In this document: positions 1 through 7,986 of the stretch, piece by piece
How positions within the stretch are numbered: the first letter of the stretch is position 1
Layout: each line of letters starts with the position of its first letter
Origin: Bacteroidota bacterium
GTDB taxonomy: Bacteria > Bacteroidota > Bacteroidia > Chitinophagales > Chitinophagaceae
Assembly (NCBI GenBank): GCA_026391115.1
Contig: JAPLER010000088.1
Location: 1-18,151, forward strand
DNA length: 18,151 nt
Direction of reading: 5' to 3'
Made by a program: the position numbers and the translations under genes
The notes under the pieces: model-generated
The model's database searches: none
What the model was told of the DNA's origin: nothing
Seen by the model: the letters and a program-made list of their open reading frames with translations, nothing else

Positions 1-2
1 GA

Positions 3-1793
3 GTTTTTAGTGATGCAGGTTTGTTTGATTATTATTCAGGAAAAATAGTTAGTGCATTTGATTTCGGGAAATCGAATGCTGTAGATGCTTTTGGTAACAT
101 TTTAATTGCATCTTTTAACAGGTGTGTTGTAACAACTGATAAATTCAATGCCATAGATACCAATAAAGTTCCAGCAAATTGTTTATTATACCAAAGCCTT
201 TCATCAACACCATTAAGTATTCAAGGCAGGGTTATTAAAAAGGCAAAAATTATTAGACAAAAAAGAACAAATTGTGTTGCAGCCAATCAAAGTAAAAAGG
301 GTTTTTGGGTGGCGTATGATGATGATTTATACTATTATCAATATGATGGAAAAATTAAGATAATAAAGACTGAAACTGGAAAACCAATTATTGCAACATC
401 CTTATTTCAAAATAAAAAAAATGAACTTTTGGTTTGTACTCCAACAAATGGATTGCTTGTTTTAGATACAAACAACAACATTCAAAAACACTTTACCACA
501 AACAATGGTTTGCAAAGCAATAATGCAAAAAAAACAATTGTTGATAACAATAAAATTTGGTTGCTAACCGATGAAAGCCTTGAGTTAATTGACCTTGAAA
601 CCAATTTGGTGCAAGATTTCTTTTCATCAACAGGGCTAGGGTCTTTAACTGTTTATGACTTTGCAATTGATGGTAACAATATTTTATTAGCCACACCTAG
701 TGGTGTAATGCGTTATGCTCAATCAGAAAATTCTTTAGGTGAAAGAATAAAAATTACTCAATTGATTGTTGAAAATAATGGCAAAGAAATTTCTGCAAAT
801 ACCATCTTGCCATACAACTTAAACTCAATAACAACAAGGTTTGATGCTATTCATTATAAAGCACCATCAAAACTTTTTTTTCAATACAGATTATTAGGAA
901 TCGATAGTACTTGGCACAAAATTGCTGCTTCTAACAATATTGTAAACTATAATTTTTTACCTGCTGGCAATTATACATTTGAAGTATATGCTGCTGATAT
1001 AAATATGATTTTTAGAAGCACTACAAGCAGTTTTTCTTTCACTGTTGCAAAACCTTATTGGCAAAAATGGTGGTTTGGTTTGTTAATAGGAGTTTGTATA
1101 TTAGGAATTAGTTATTGGGCAATAAAACTTTGGGCAAAACAATTTAAAGTAAAGCAACAAGCCAAAGAAAATTTACTGCAAAGCAAGCTCACGGCTATCC
1201 GAAGCCAAATGAATCCACATTTTTTATATAATGTTTTAAATACTGTACAAGGCTTGGTATATTCCAATAAAAAAAGTGAGGCAACAGAAATGCTTGGCAA
1301 TTTTAGTGACTTGATGCGTAAAACGCTACAAGAAAGCGATAAGACAGAAATTGTTTTGAAAGATGAAATTGATAGTTTGAAATTGTATTTAGAACTTGAG
1401 AAAAAACGTTTTGATAAAGATTTTGAATTTACTATTGATATTGCTGAAAGTATTGATATTACTGATGTTCACATTCCATCTATGTTTATACAACCTTTTG
1501 CAGAGAATGCAATAAAACACGGTTTGCTACATAAAGATGGAATGAAAAATTTGAACATTAGTATTTTGCAACAAGAAAATAAATTGCTTGTAAGTATTGA
1601 TGATAATGGTGTTGGGCGTAAACAATCTGCTATTATTAATCAAAATAAAAAAATACAATCAACAGGTTTTGCAATAAAAGGAATTGAAGATAGAATGACA
1701 ATTTACAATGCAATGAATAAAGAAAAGATTGAAATGGAAATTGTAGATAAAGAACAAGGAACTTTGGTGAAATTGATTTTACCTACGAAGTGA
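3..1793 (+). CDS. LytS-type sensor histidine kinase with beta-propeller and Y_Y_Y domain (5' truncated by window)
   Basis: The reading frame is open to the left edge, so the true start is outside the window; a TTG at 21 is only an internal codon. Counting from that codon, residues 1-240 look like the end of a two-component beta-propeller sensor. About 265-340 is a Y_Y_Y domain (YRLLGIDSTWHKI ... LPAGNYTFEVYA). About 350-372 is one membrane helix, followed by a short linker and the His_kinase H-box QMNPHFLYN with phospho-acceptor H400. The ATPase part has an N-box (QPFAENAIKHG, N496) and a G-box (DDNGVG from D527). This is the LytS/YehU class, in which an extracytoplasmic sensor controls autophosphorylation in the cytoplasm and phosphate passes to a LytTR regulator. 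The LytTR gene follows 50 nt downstream and is the obvious partner. The stimulus cannot be read from the sequence. Confidence 0.93.
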   Translation, partial: VFSDAGLFDYYSGKIVSAFDFGKSNAVDAFGNILIASFNRCVVTTDKFNAIDTNKVPANCLLYQSLSSTPLSIQGRVIKKAKIIRQKRTNCVAANQSKKGFWVAYDDDLYYYQYDGKIKIIKTETGKPIIATSLFQNKKNELLVCTPTNGLLVLDTNNNIQKHFTTNNGLQSNNAKKTIVDNNKIWLLTDESLELIDLETNLVQDFFSSTGLGSLTVYDFAIDGNNILLATPSGVMRYAQSENSLGERIKITQLIVENNGKEISANTILPYNLNSITTRFDAIHYKAPSKLFFQYRLLGIDSTWHKIAASNNIVNYNFLPAGNYTFEVYAADINMIFRSTTSSFSFTVAKPYWQKWWFGLLIGVCILGISYWAIKLWAKQFKVKQQAKENLLQSKLTAIRSQMNPHFLYNVLNTVQGLVYSNKKSEATEMLGNFSDLMRKTLQESDKTEIVLKDEIDSLKLYLELEKKRFDKDFEFTIDIAESIDITDVHIPSMFIQPFAENAIKHGLLHKDGMKNLNISILQQENKLLVSIDDNGVGRKQSAIINQNKKIQSTGFAIKGIEDRMTIYNAMNKEKIEMEIVDKEQGTLVKLILPTK

Positions 1794-1843
1794 TTTTTCA
1801 CATAAAGGAACATAAGAGGCAAATGCAACTTTAAATATCAAAT

Positions 1844-2578
1844 ATGACTTGTATCATTATAGATGACGAACCCAACGCAAGAATGAGCATTAAAGGTATT
1901 TTGGAAGAAAATTATCCAAACGTTCTTGTGTTGGCAGAAGCTGGAAATGTGCCAGAAGCTGTGAAAGCGATTAACAAATACAAACCCAATTTTATTTTTT
2001 TAGATATTGAAATGCCCAACCAGAATGGATTTGCATTGCTCGATTATTTTGATGAAGATGAAATTGATTTTAAAATTGTTTTCGTTACAGCCTATAGTGA
2101 ATATAGTTTACAAGCATTTGAAATGAGTGCAGTAGATTATATCTTAAAACCTGCACGTGTAGAAAGCATTGGCAAAGCAATAAAAAAAGTAGAGAGTTTG
2201 GTAAACCTTAAAGAATCTTACAAAACCTTAAAAGAAAATATTGCAGAACACAGCGATAAAAAATTGGTACTACAAACTGCTGAAACTATTTATGTTGTTA
2301 AGTTAGATGATATTATTTTTATTCAAGCCGAAGGCAATTACACTAAGTTTCATACTACAAGTCATAATGTTTTAACCATCACAAAAAAAATTGCTGAGTT
2401 TGAATATTTAGAAAAAACTGATTCTTTTTTTAGAAGCCATCGTAGTTTTATTATTAATGTTTCTAAAATAAAAAAAGTAGATAAAAAAGAGTTTGTAATT
2501 ATTATGAATAACGACGAGCAAGCCTATTTAGCCCAAGATAAAAAACAAGCATTGATTGAAAAGATTGAAAAGCAATAG
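1844..2578 (+). CDS. LytTR-family response regulator
   Basis: A 244-residue protein with the standard two-domain layout. The receiver domain (about 1-118) has the acidic pair D7/D8, phospho-acceptor D54 in FLDIEMP, T82 in VTAYSE and K102 in ILKPA. A LytTR DNA-binding domain (about 140-242) includes the conserved stretch FFRSHRSFIINVSKI. Length is normal for the family. The ATG lies 50 nt after the kinase stop, so the two are probably co-transcribed as a LytS/LytR pair. Target promoters are unknown; the secreted-protein genes downstream are separated from it by a strong terminator. Confidence 0.95.
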   Translation: MTCIIIDDEPNARMSIKGILEENYPNVLVLAEAGNVPEAVKAINKYKPNFIFLDIEMPNQNGFALLDYFDEDEIDFKIVFVTAYSEYSLQAFEMSAVDYILKPARVESIGKAIKKVESLVNLKESYKTLKENIAEHSDKKLVLQTAETIYVVKLDDIIFIQAEGNYTKFHTTSHNVLTITKKIAEFEYLEKTDSFFRSHRSFIINVSKIKKVDKKEFVIIMNNDEQAYLAQDKKQALIEKIEKQ

Positions 2579-2630
2579 CTTTATAATCAGCAAAAACCTT
2601 TCCTACAAAATAAATATTGCTTTATACAAT

Positions 2631-2670
2631 AAAACGCCTGTTTGGTACACTTAACCAAACAGGCGTTTTT
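2631..2670 (+). terminator. Rho-independent terminator of the kinase/regulator operon
   Basis: A perfect 16-bp stem (2631-2646 with 2654-2669) around a 7-nt loop (2647-2653) is followed by a T-rich tract to 2677. The GC-rich core is CGCCTG/CAGGCG. It lies 52 nt after the regulator stop and ends the operon. Its upstream arm starts with AAAA, so it may also work weakly in the other direction. Confidence 0.92.
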
Positions 2671-2722
2671 ATTTTTTGCTACTTGCAGTCATTATCAAAT
2701 TATCATCATTAAAAAAAGCAAA

Positions 2723-5053
2723 ATGAAAAAGTTAATTTACACAATTTGTTTGTTGCTTACTGGTTGGCAGTTACAAGCACAAATAAATACGCTTGACATT
2801 TATCCTGGCGAAAAAGGCAGTCAACCTGATGGATATACAAGTTACAAAGGCTATGTTTATTTTAGTGCTAATAACCCAACTTATGGGCGAGAGCTTTGGA
2901 AAACAGATGGCACTGCTGCTGGAACAAGTTTAGTAAAAGATATTTATGCAGGCGTATTGGGTAGCAACCCTAAAGATTTATTTGTTGCCAATAATATTTT
3001 GTATTTTACTGCAAACAATGGTGTGCTTGGCAATGAACTTTGGATGACAGATGGCACTATAACCAAACTTGCTAAAGACTTTGTAGCAGGCAGTGGCAGC
3101 AGCAATGCAAAAGTTGCCATTGAGTTTAATGGAAAAATATTGGTAAGCTATGATAGTGCCAATACAACACGCACATCTGCACTAGATGGCAGTTATTATT
3201 TAAATACAGATTGGGGAACAAGTGTAGGAACGATACAAGTTGTATTGAGTTTTGTTAAGGCAAATAACAAATTGTTTTATGCAGGCTCAAACAATGTTGG
3301 CGATGTAGAATTATATAGTTGGGATGGAACAAATACACCACAATTGGTAGCGAATATCAATGCAACAGGCAGTAGTTCTCCTATGAGTTTTCTACAATTA
3401 AACGATACTCTTTATTACAGTGCAGATGATGGAGTACACGGTAGAGAATTATTTGCAACCAACGTAAATAATGGAGCTACAAAAATCGTTAAAGATTATA
3501 ATGTGGGCAGTGGAAGCAGCTTTGCAAAACCAATAAGTGTAATAAATAATAATCTAATATCTATAATACAAAATAACACCTTACAAGCAAGTGGTGTTAC
3601 TACCGTAAATATTATAGATGTTGCAAGTGCTGGTCCTGTTGATTTTTATCTAGAAATAGAAGGAATAAAGGGTGAATATTCTATTAGAAAATATAACAAT
3701 AATTATTACTTCCCTGCTTTTGATAATAGCAAAGGCAACGAACTATTTAAATGGGATGGCACCAACCCACCAACACTTGCCATAGATTACAACACAGGTA
3801 CAGCAAGCAGCAACCCAAGTGATTTATTTGTGTATAAAGACCACCTGTTTTTTAATGCTACCGATGCCACTGGCAAAACCAATTTGGTAATGTATAATGG
3901 TAATACTTGGGGTAATGTAAAGGATAGTGCAAGTATTAATTCATTTGCTTTTGTAGATATTATTGGAGATCCTATTTTTATAGTTCCTCTACCTACAGCT
4001 TTAAGTATAGTAATAGTAGGTCCACCTCAATTTATTAACCCTCTACCTACAGCATTATTAGTTAAAGTAAAAGATACCAGTGGCAATGAAGAACCATCGC
4101 CTTTTGCAAAACTGCAAGTATGTCAAGAGCCAATTTTTTTTGAAATAAACGTTTTTGATACTAGTACTAGCAGAGTTATTATACAAGGCTCAACAGACTC
4201 TTTAAATGTTGTTACAGCTTGGAACAGCAATAGCAACAACACTTTTACGGCACAGCTTAGCAATAAAGATGGCAGCTTTGCCAATCCTACTAACATTGGT
4301 ACAATGAGTAGCAATAAAGGGGGTAAAATGGCTGTGCGTTATCCTACCAATATACCTCAAAGTGAAAACTATAGAGTAAGAATTGTAGCCAGTAGCCCAG
4401 CAGATACAAGCCTACCAAGCAACCAAAAACTTGCTTTAATACCTGCAAGTTTTATAAATAGTTGCAACAATATTAACCCCACAGTTGATAGCCTTTATGG
4501 TGGTTATTTAGTTACATATACCTATTGGCAAATAGATAGTTTAGGATTACCAGTAAACAGCTTTGCACCAGTAACTGTAAACGATACTTTACTTTTTGCA
4601 CCAGATGCTACAAATGCAGAAATGATGACTATAAAATCGTTAAACAAAACTTCTGGTATAATTAATATTTCTCAAATGAGTTATAATACAGAAATGTTGC
4701 AACTAACATTAGAAGACTTAGGAATAAAATCATATTTTAAATTGGGTAAAAAATTACCTGCCATTACACACAACAGCACTTATGCTCACATCAGCACAAG
4801 CCCTACAAGTGGTTTGCCTTATAATCCACCATACGAGTTAGTGCCAGTTGATCTTAATCCTTTTGGTTTTCAGTTTAATTCTCAAGGCATACCCAATTTA
4901 ATTAGTGGACCTATTCAATTGCCTGGTCGCGGTCATTTTATTATTCAACCCAAAAGAAATATTGGCACCTATGCAGGTAATCGTTATGAACTTCAAGTAA
5001 GAGGCAGCAATAGGGCATGGTATGCTGCAAGTTGTGGTTGTTGGTATCGTTGA
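2723..5053 (+). CDS. Secreted ELWxxDGT-repeat protein
   Basis: The ATG at 2723 is chosen because it begins a clear signal peptide (MKKLIYTICLLLTGWQLQAQ); in-frame codons farther upstream lie in the preceding terminator. The 776-residue product carries ELWxxDGT-type repeats, a propeller-like family frequent in Bacteroidota. They are seen near residues 55 (GRELWKTDGT), 103 (GNELWMTDGT), 195 (VELYSWDGT), 239 (GRELFATN) and 339 (GNELFKWDGT), with partners of the type LVKDIYAGxxGSNP. Residues 415-450 hold an 18-residue tandem duplication sharing PLPTAL. The C-terminal 300 residues are of unrecognised type. No T9SS sorting domain is visible at the C-terminus (...SCGCWYR), although such proteins often have one. 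A secreted or surface location is inferred; the ligand is unknown. Confidence 0.85.
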   Translation: MKKLIYTICLLLTGWQLQAQINTLDIYPGEKGSQPDGYTSYKGYVYFSANNPTYGRELWKTDGTAAGTSLVKDIYAGVLGSNPKDLFVANNILYFTANNGVLGNELWMTDGTITKLAKDFVAGSGSSNAKVAIEFNGKILVSYDSANTTRTSALDGSYYLNTDWGTSVGTIQVVLSFVKANNKLFYAGSNNVGDVELYSWDGTNTPQLVANINATGSSSPMSFLQLNDTLYYSADDGVHGRELFATNVNNGATKIVKDYNVGSGSSFAKPISVINNNLISIIQNNTLQASGVTTVNIIDVASAGPVDFYLEIEGIKGEYSIRKYNNNYYFPAFDNSKGNELFKWDGTNPPTLAIDYNTGTASSNPSDLFVYKDHLFFNATDATGKTNLVMYNGNTWGNVKDSASINSFAFVDIIGDPIFIVPLPTALSIVIVGPPQFINPLPTALLVKVKDTSGNEEPSPFAKLQVCQEPIFFEINVFDTSTSRVIIQGSTDSLNVVTAWNSNSNNTFTAQLSNKDGSFANPTNIGTMSSNKGGKMAVRYPTNIPQSENYRVRIVASSPADTSLPSNQKLALIPASFINSCNNINPTVDSLYGGYLVTYTYWQIDSLGLPVNSFAPVTVNDTLLFAPDATNAEMMTIKSLNKTSGIINISQMSYNTEMLQLTLEDLGIKSYFKLGKKLPAITHNSTYAHISTSPTSGLPYNPPYELVPVDLNPFGFQFNSQGIPNLISGPIQLPGRGHFIIQPKRNIGTYAGNRYELQVRGSNRAWYAASCGCWYR

Positions 5054-5134
5054 TTGTAGATAAATACAAAGCAGAGATTTATCCTATCAAGTAACACAAA
5101 TAAGATTAGTAATCATCAATAAAAAATTAATACA

Positions 5135-6499
5135 ATGAAAAAATATTTAATAAATATGCTGTTGGCAATAGTTGTTGCCACAACAGCAAAGGCACAAGTG
5201 CCAGTAATAACCACACAACCCAACAATGCAAGTGTGTGCAAAGGCAGCACAGCTACATTTAGTGTTGCTGCAAGTAACAGCCCAATAGGCTATGGCTGGG
5301 AGTATAGCAACAATGGTGGAGAAACTTTTGTACAAATAAATTCAAACAGTGTAAATGGTTTTCAGTTTAGCAATTTTAATACAGCCAACATTGGTGTATT
5401 AAATGGCACAAATGGTTTTATGGTACGTGGTTATGCTTATAATGCAAGTGGTGGTTCGCAACCATCAAGTGTTGCAATGCTTACAATAAATACGGCAACT
5501 GACAGTTTATACATTGTTAAACCCAACACTACACCTACTTGTGTAGGCAATAGTTTTTTATTGGCAGGTTCTCAAGCCAATGGTGTGTTTAGCAGTAGTA
5601 ATAGCAATGTTGCATCAGTAAATTGTAGTGGTATGGTAAGTGTAAAAGCACAAGGCACAAGCAGTATCAATTATGTATATACAGCAATCAATGGCTGCTC
5701 TGATACAGCTAAATATTTGTTAAATAGTAACCCACCAACACCAGCAATAGTAAGTGGTGCAACAAGTGTTTGTGTAGGTGCAAATACAACATATACAGCC
5801 AATGTAAATAATGGAGTATGGACTAGTAATGGTAGATTGACTATTAGTGCTACAAGTGGTATTGCCACAGCAACAAGTGCAGGTGTAACTGCTGTTAATT
5901 ATACACTTACTGGCAATAATGGCTGCACTACTAAAACTGTATTTGCAACAACAGTAAATGCTTTGCCTGCAGTGCCAACAATTGCTTATGCAATAGGTAC
6001 TACAAATCCACAAACTACAAGTAGTGGTGGACAAATAAGACTTTGTAAAAACAAAACATTTACACTAGTGGGTACACCAAGTGGTGGTGTTTGGAGTAGT
6101 ACAGGAGTAGCTGTAGCAAATCCTATAACTGGACTTATAAGTATCGGCTCATCTACAGGCAATTGGGGTATAACTTATACTATAAGTAGTGGCTCGTGCA
6201 CCAATAAACGTTCATTCACTGGTACCGTTGTTTCTTGTTCAAAAGGAATTTCAAACACAAATGAACAGGGCATTACATCTCCTATGTTTTATCCCAATCC
6301 TGCAAGAGGTAGCATAAGTATTAATATTAAAACACCAAGTACTGTTTTATTTACAGATTTATATGGCAAAAATATTAAACAACAGGTTTTAAATGCTGGT
6401 AATAATACACTAGATATAAGCCTATTGTCAAAAGGAGTTTATTTAGCTACTGTTATTACAAATGATACAAGACAGGTTCAAAAAATTATTGTTGAATAA
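5135..6499 (+). CDS. Secreted Ig/Big-like repeat protein with T9SS C-terminal sorting domain
   Basis: The 454-residue product begins with a signal peptide (MKKYLINMLLAIVVATTAKAQ). An Ig-like module follows at about 22-120 (ITTQPNNASVCKGSTATFSV...). Three related Big_2-like modules lie at about 129-198, 204-275 and 278-366, each with patterns such as GVWSS...SGxxxA. The last 70 residues (from about 385, YPNPARGSISI ... GVYLATVITND) are a type A T9SS sorting domain. The protein should therefore be exported by SecYEG, then carried across the outer membrane by the type IX system and attached or released. It is low in charge and rich in Ser, Thr, Asn and Gly. It starts 81 nt after the ELWxxDGT gene on the same strand. 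Adhesion or matrix function is only inferred from the module types. Confidence 0.88.
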   Translation: MKKYLINMLLAIVVATTAKAQVPVITTQPNNASVCKGSTATFSVAASNSPIGYGWEYSNNGGETFVQINSNSVNGFQFSNFNTANIGVLNGTNGFMVRGYAYNASGGSQPSSVAMLTINTATDSLYIVKPNTTPTCVGNSFLLAGSQANGVFSSSNSNVASVNCSGMVSVKAQGTSSINYVYTAINGCSDTAKYLLNSNPPTPAIVSGATSVCVGANTTYTANVNNGVWTSNGRLTISATSGIATATSAGVTAVNYTLTGNNGCTTKTVFATTVNALPAVPTIAYAIGTTNPQTTSSGGQIRLCKNKTFTLVGTPSGGVWSSTGVAVANPITGLISIGSSTGNWGITYTISSGSCTNKRSFTGTVVSCSKGISNTNEQGITSPMFYPNPARGSISINIKTPSTVLFTDLYGKNIKQQVLNAGNNTLDISLLSKGVYLATVITNDTRQVQKIIVE

Positions 6500-6563
6500 T
6501 TACTCAATTGAAACATAATGATAAGAGTAATTGTGTTATTATTATGGATTGTGCTTTTGCAAA

Positions 6564-7001
6564 ATGCAAAAATCCATAATTCTTTTGGCTTCTCAAAGCA
6601 ATTGTGCCAATGGTTTTTATGTAGATTATATTGCAGAAGCAACCACAACTGAGCATAAAATGAATTTGCAAATAAGGGGTCAGATATTTACTAACTATGA
6701 CTCCATCTCTAATATCAATTTTGTTACGGACAAATGTTTTAATATTCAATCCAATAAAAAGTTAAAAGTAAAAGTTGCACTCTCTAAAATTAAACTTGGA
6801 AACTTGGTTCAGCAAGCTAAAAACATCAACGATACCAGTATAAAATTACCTATAAACACCACTATTAATAATAAAACCTTAGAACTTGATTTTATACTAT
6901 CGAATTATTTTTTTCAAAAGGGTATTGAGTTTGAGTTGCTTTGCTGTGTTGAGTTCAAGAATGGTTGTAAGTATATAAAAAGGCAAAAAGTTATATTATA
7001 A
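6564..7001 (+). CDS. Hypothetical small secreted-type protein, probably frameshifted at its 5' end
   Basis: The main frame codes for about 145 residues from the ATG at 6564 (MQKSIILLASQSNCANGF...). I recognise no domain; cysteines occur in CANGF, DKCFN, LLCCVEF and NGCKY. A second ATG at 6518, in another frame, encodes a much better signal peptide (MIRVIVLLLWIVLLQNAK) and stays open to 6652. Skipping one base near 6590-6600 would join it to the longer frame and give a normal secreted protein. The gene follows the T9SS-sorted protein closely and ends 4 nt before a convergent gene. It may be a pseudogene, carry a sequence error, or start at 6564 as written. Confidence 0.6.
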   Translation: MQKSIILLASQSNCANGFYVDYIAEATTTEHKMNLQIRGQIFTNYDSISNINFVTDKCFNIQSNKKLKVKVALSKIKLGNLVQQAKNINDTSIKLPINTTINNKTLELDFILSNYFFQKGIEFELLCCVEFKNGCKYIKRQKVIL

Positions 7002-7005
7002 TTCT

Positions 7006-7983
7006 TTAAGCCAAATTATATTTCACTTTCAATTCATTACAAATTTTTTCTATAGATTGTTCAAATGAGGTATAAGCAAAAGTTGGAAAACTACTCAGTA
7101 ATTTAGTACTATCATAAGCAATATTTTTTTGAGCGGATGCTGCTGTTTCTTGTGTAAGCAAAGGGCTTTCTCTGGTAAATATGCTTTTCAATTTTTCTAC
7201 TCGCCATGCAATTGCAGCTAAAAAAGGTGTAGCAAGTTTTGAAGGTGGTTTTTTGTTAAATTGTTTTGCAATTGCATCAAATAATTCTTTATAAAATAAA
7301 TTCCATCCATTCAAAATAAATCTTTCGTTACTAATGTTTGAGTTCATCAATACTATCATTGCATTTGCAACATCTTGCACGTATACAAAACCATTGCTAC
7401 CATTGGTGTACCAAGGAAATTCATTATAGCAATTTTTAAATATTGCTGTTGAGCCACTGTTCCAATTTGATGCACCAAGTATGATGGATGGATTTACAAT
7501 TACAGCATTCAATCCCTCGCCAATAGCACGCCACACTTCCATTTCGCTCTCCAATTTAGATTTAGAATATTCACTTTGCCAAGCACTATTAATACCATTC
7601 ATTTTTTCGTCAACAAGGTTGGTGCTTTCTACTCTATCAAGTGCAGCAACACTACTTACGTGAACTAATTTTTCTACGCCAACATTCAAGCAAGTATTGA
7701 CTACATTCTTTGTTCCCTCAATATTTAAGTGATGAATATGCTGTTTATCTTTTGTATTAAAAGACACTATTGCAGCACAGTGATACACTTGTGTTACACC
7801 TTGCATTACTTGCTCAAGTGTAACAATATCTAGTATATCAACTTGTTTCCAAGTAGCTAGTTTTTCTATATCTGCACTAGGTTTGGTGTTGTTGTATAAT
7901 GCAATAATTGAAGTATTATTTTTAGATAATTCTTTAAGTAAATGAGAACCCACTAAACCTGATGCACCTGTTATTAAAATCAT
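7006..7983 (-). CDS. NAD(P)-dependent epimerase/dehydratase-type SDR
   Basis: A 325-residue extended short-chain dehydrogenase. The Rossmann glycine motif GASGLVGSH is at residues 6-14. The strand HVSS near 108-111 would supply the catalytic serine, and the YxxxK pair is Y139/K143 (EYSKSK). Length suits the epimerase/dihydroflavonol-reductase-like group. Its start codon is 3 nt after the stop of the upstream RND exporter gene, so the two are co-transcribed and perhaps translationally coupled. The substrate cannot be assigned. The pairing resembles lipid-related RND+SDR loci such as hpnN/hpnA, but that is an analogy only. Confidence 0.88.
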   Translation of the reverse strand: MILITGASGLVGSHLLKELSKNNTSIIALYNNTKPSADIEKLATWKQVDILDIVTLEQVMQGVTQVYHCAAIVSFNTKDKQHIHHLNIEGTKNVVNTCLNVGVEKLVHVSSVAALDRVESTNLVDEKMNGINSAWQSEYSKSKLESEMEVWRAIGEGLNAVIVNPSIILGASNWNSGSTAIFKNCYNEFPWYTNGSNGFVYVQDVANAMIVLMNSNISNERFILNGWNLFYKELFDAIAKQFNKKPPSKLATPFLAAIAWRVEKLKSIFTRESPLLTQETAASAQKNIAYDSTKLLSSFPTFAYTSFEQSIEKICNELKVKYNLA

Positions 7984-7986
7984 TGA

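Noticed and set aside
2642..2722. In-frame upstream extension of the ELWxxDGT gene starting at a TTG
   Set aside because: It lies in the terminator stem and would bury the clear signal peptide that begins at the ATG at 2723.
5720..6034. Cysteine-rich 104-codon frame on the minus strand
   Set aside because: It is the complement of the Ser/Thr/Asn-rich repeat protein; its composition is that of a shadow frame, with no signal or leader.
6498..6532. 8-bp inverted repeat (AATTACTC/GAGTAATT) around the start at 6518
   Set aside because: It is short and AT-rich, with no T-tract; chance is likely.
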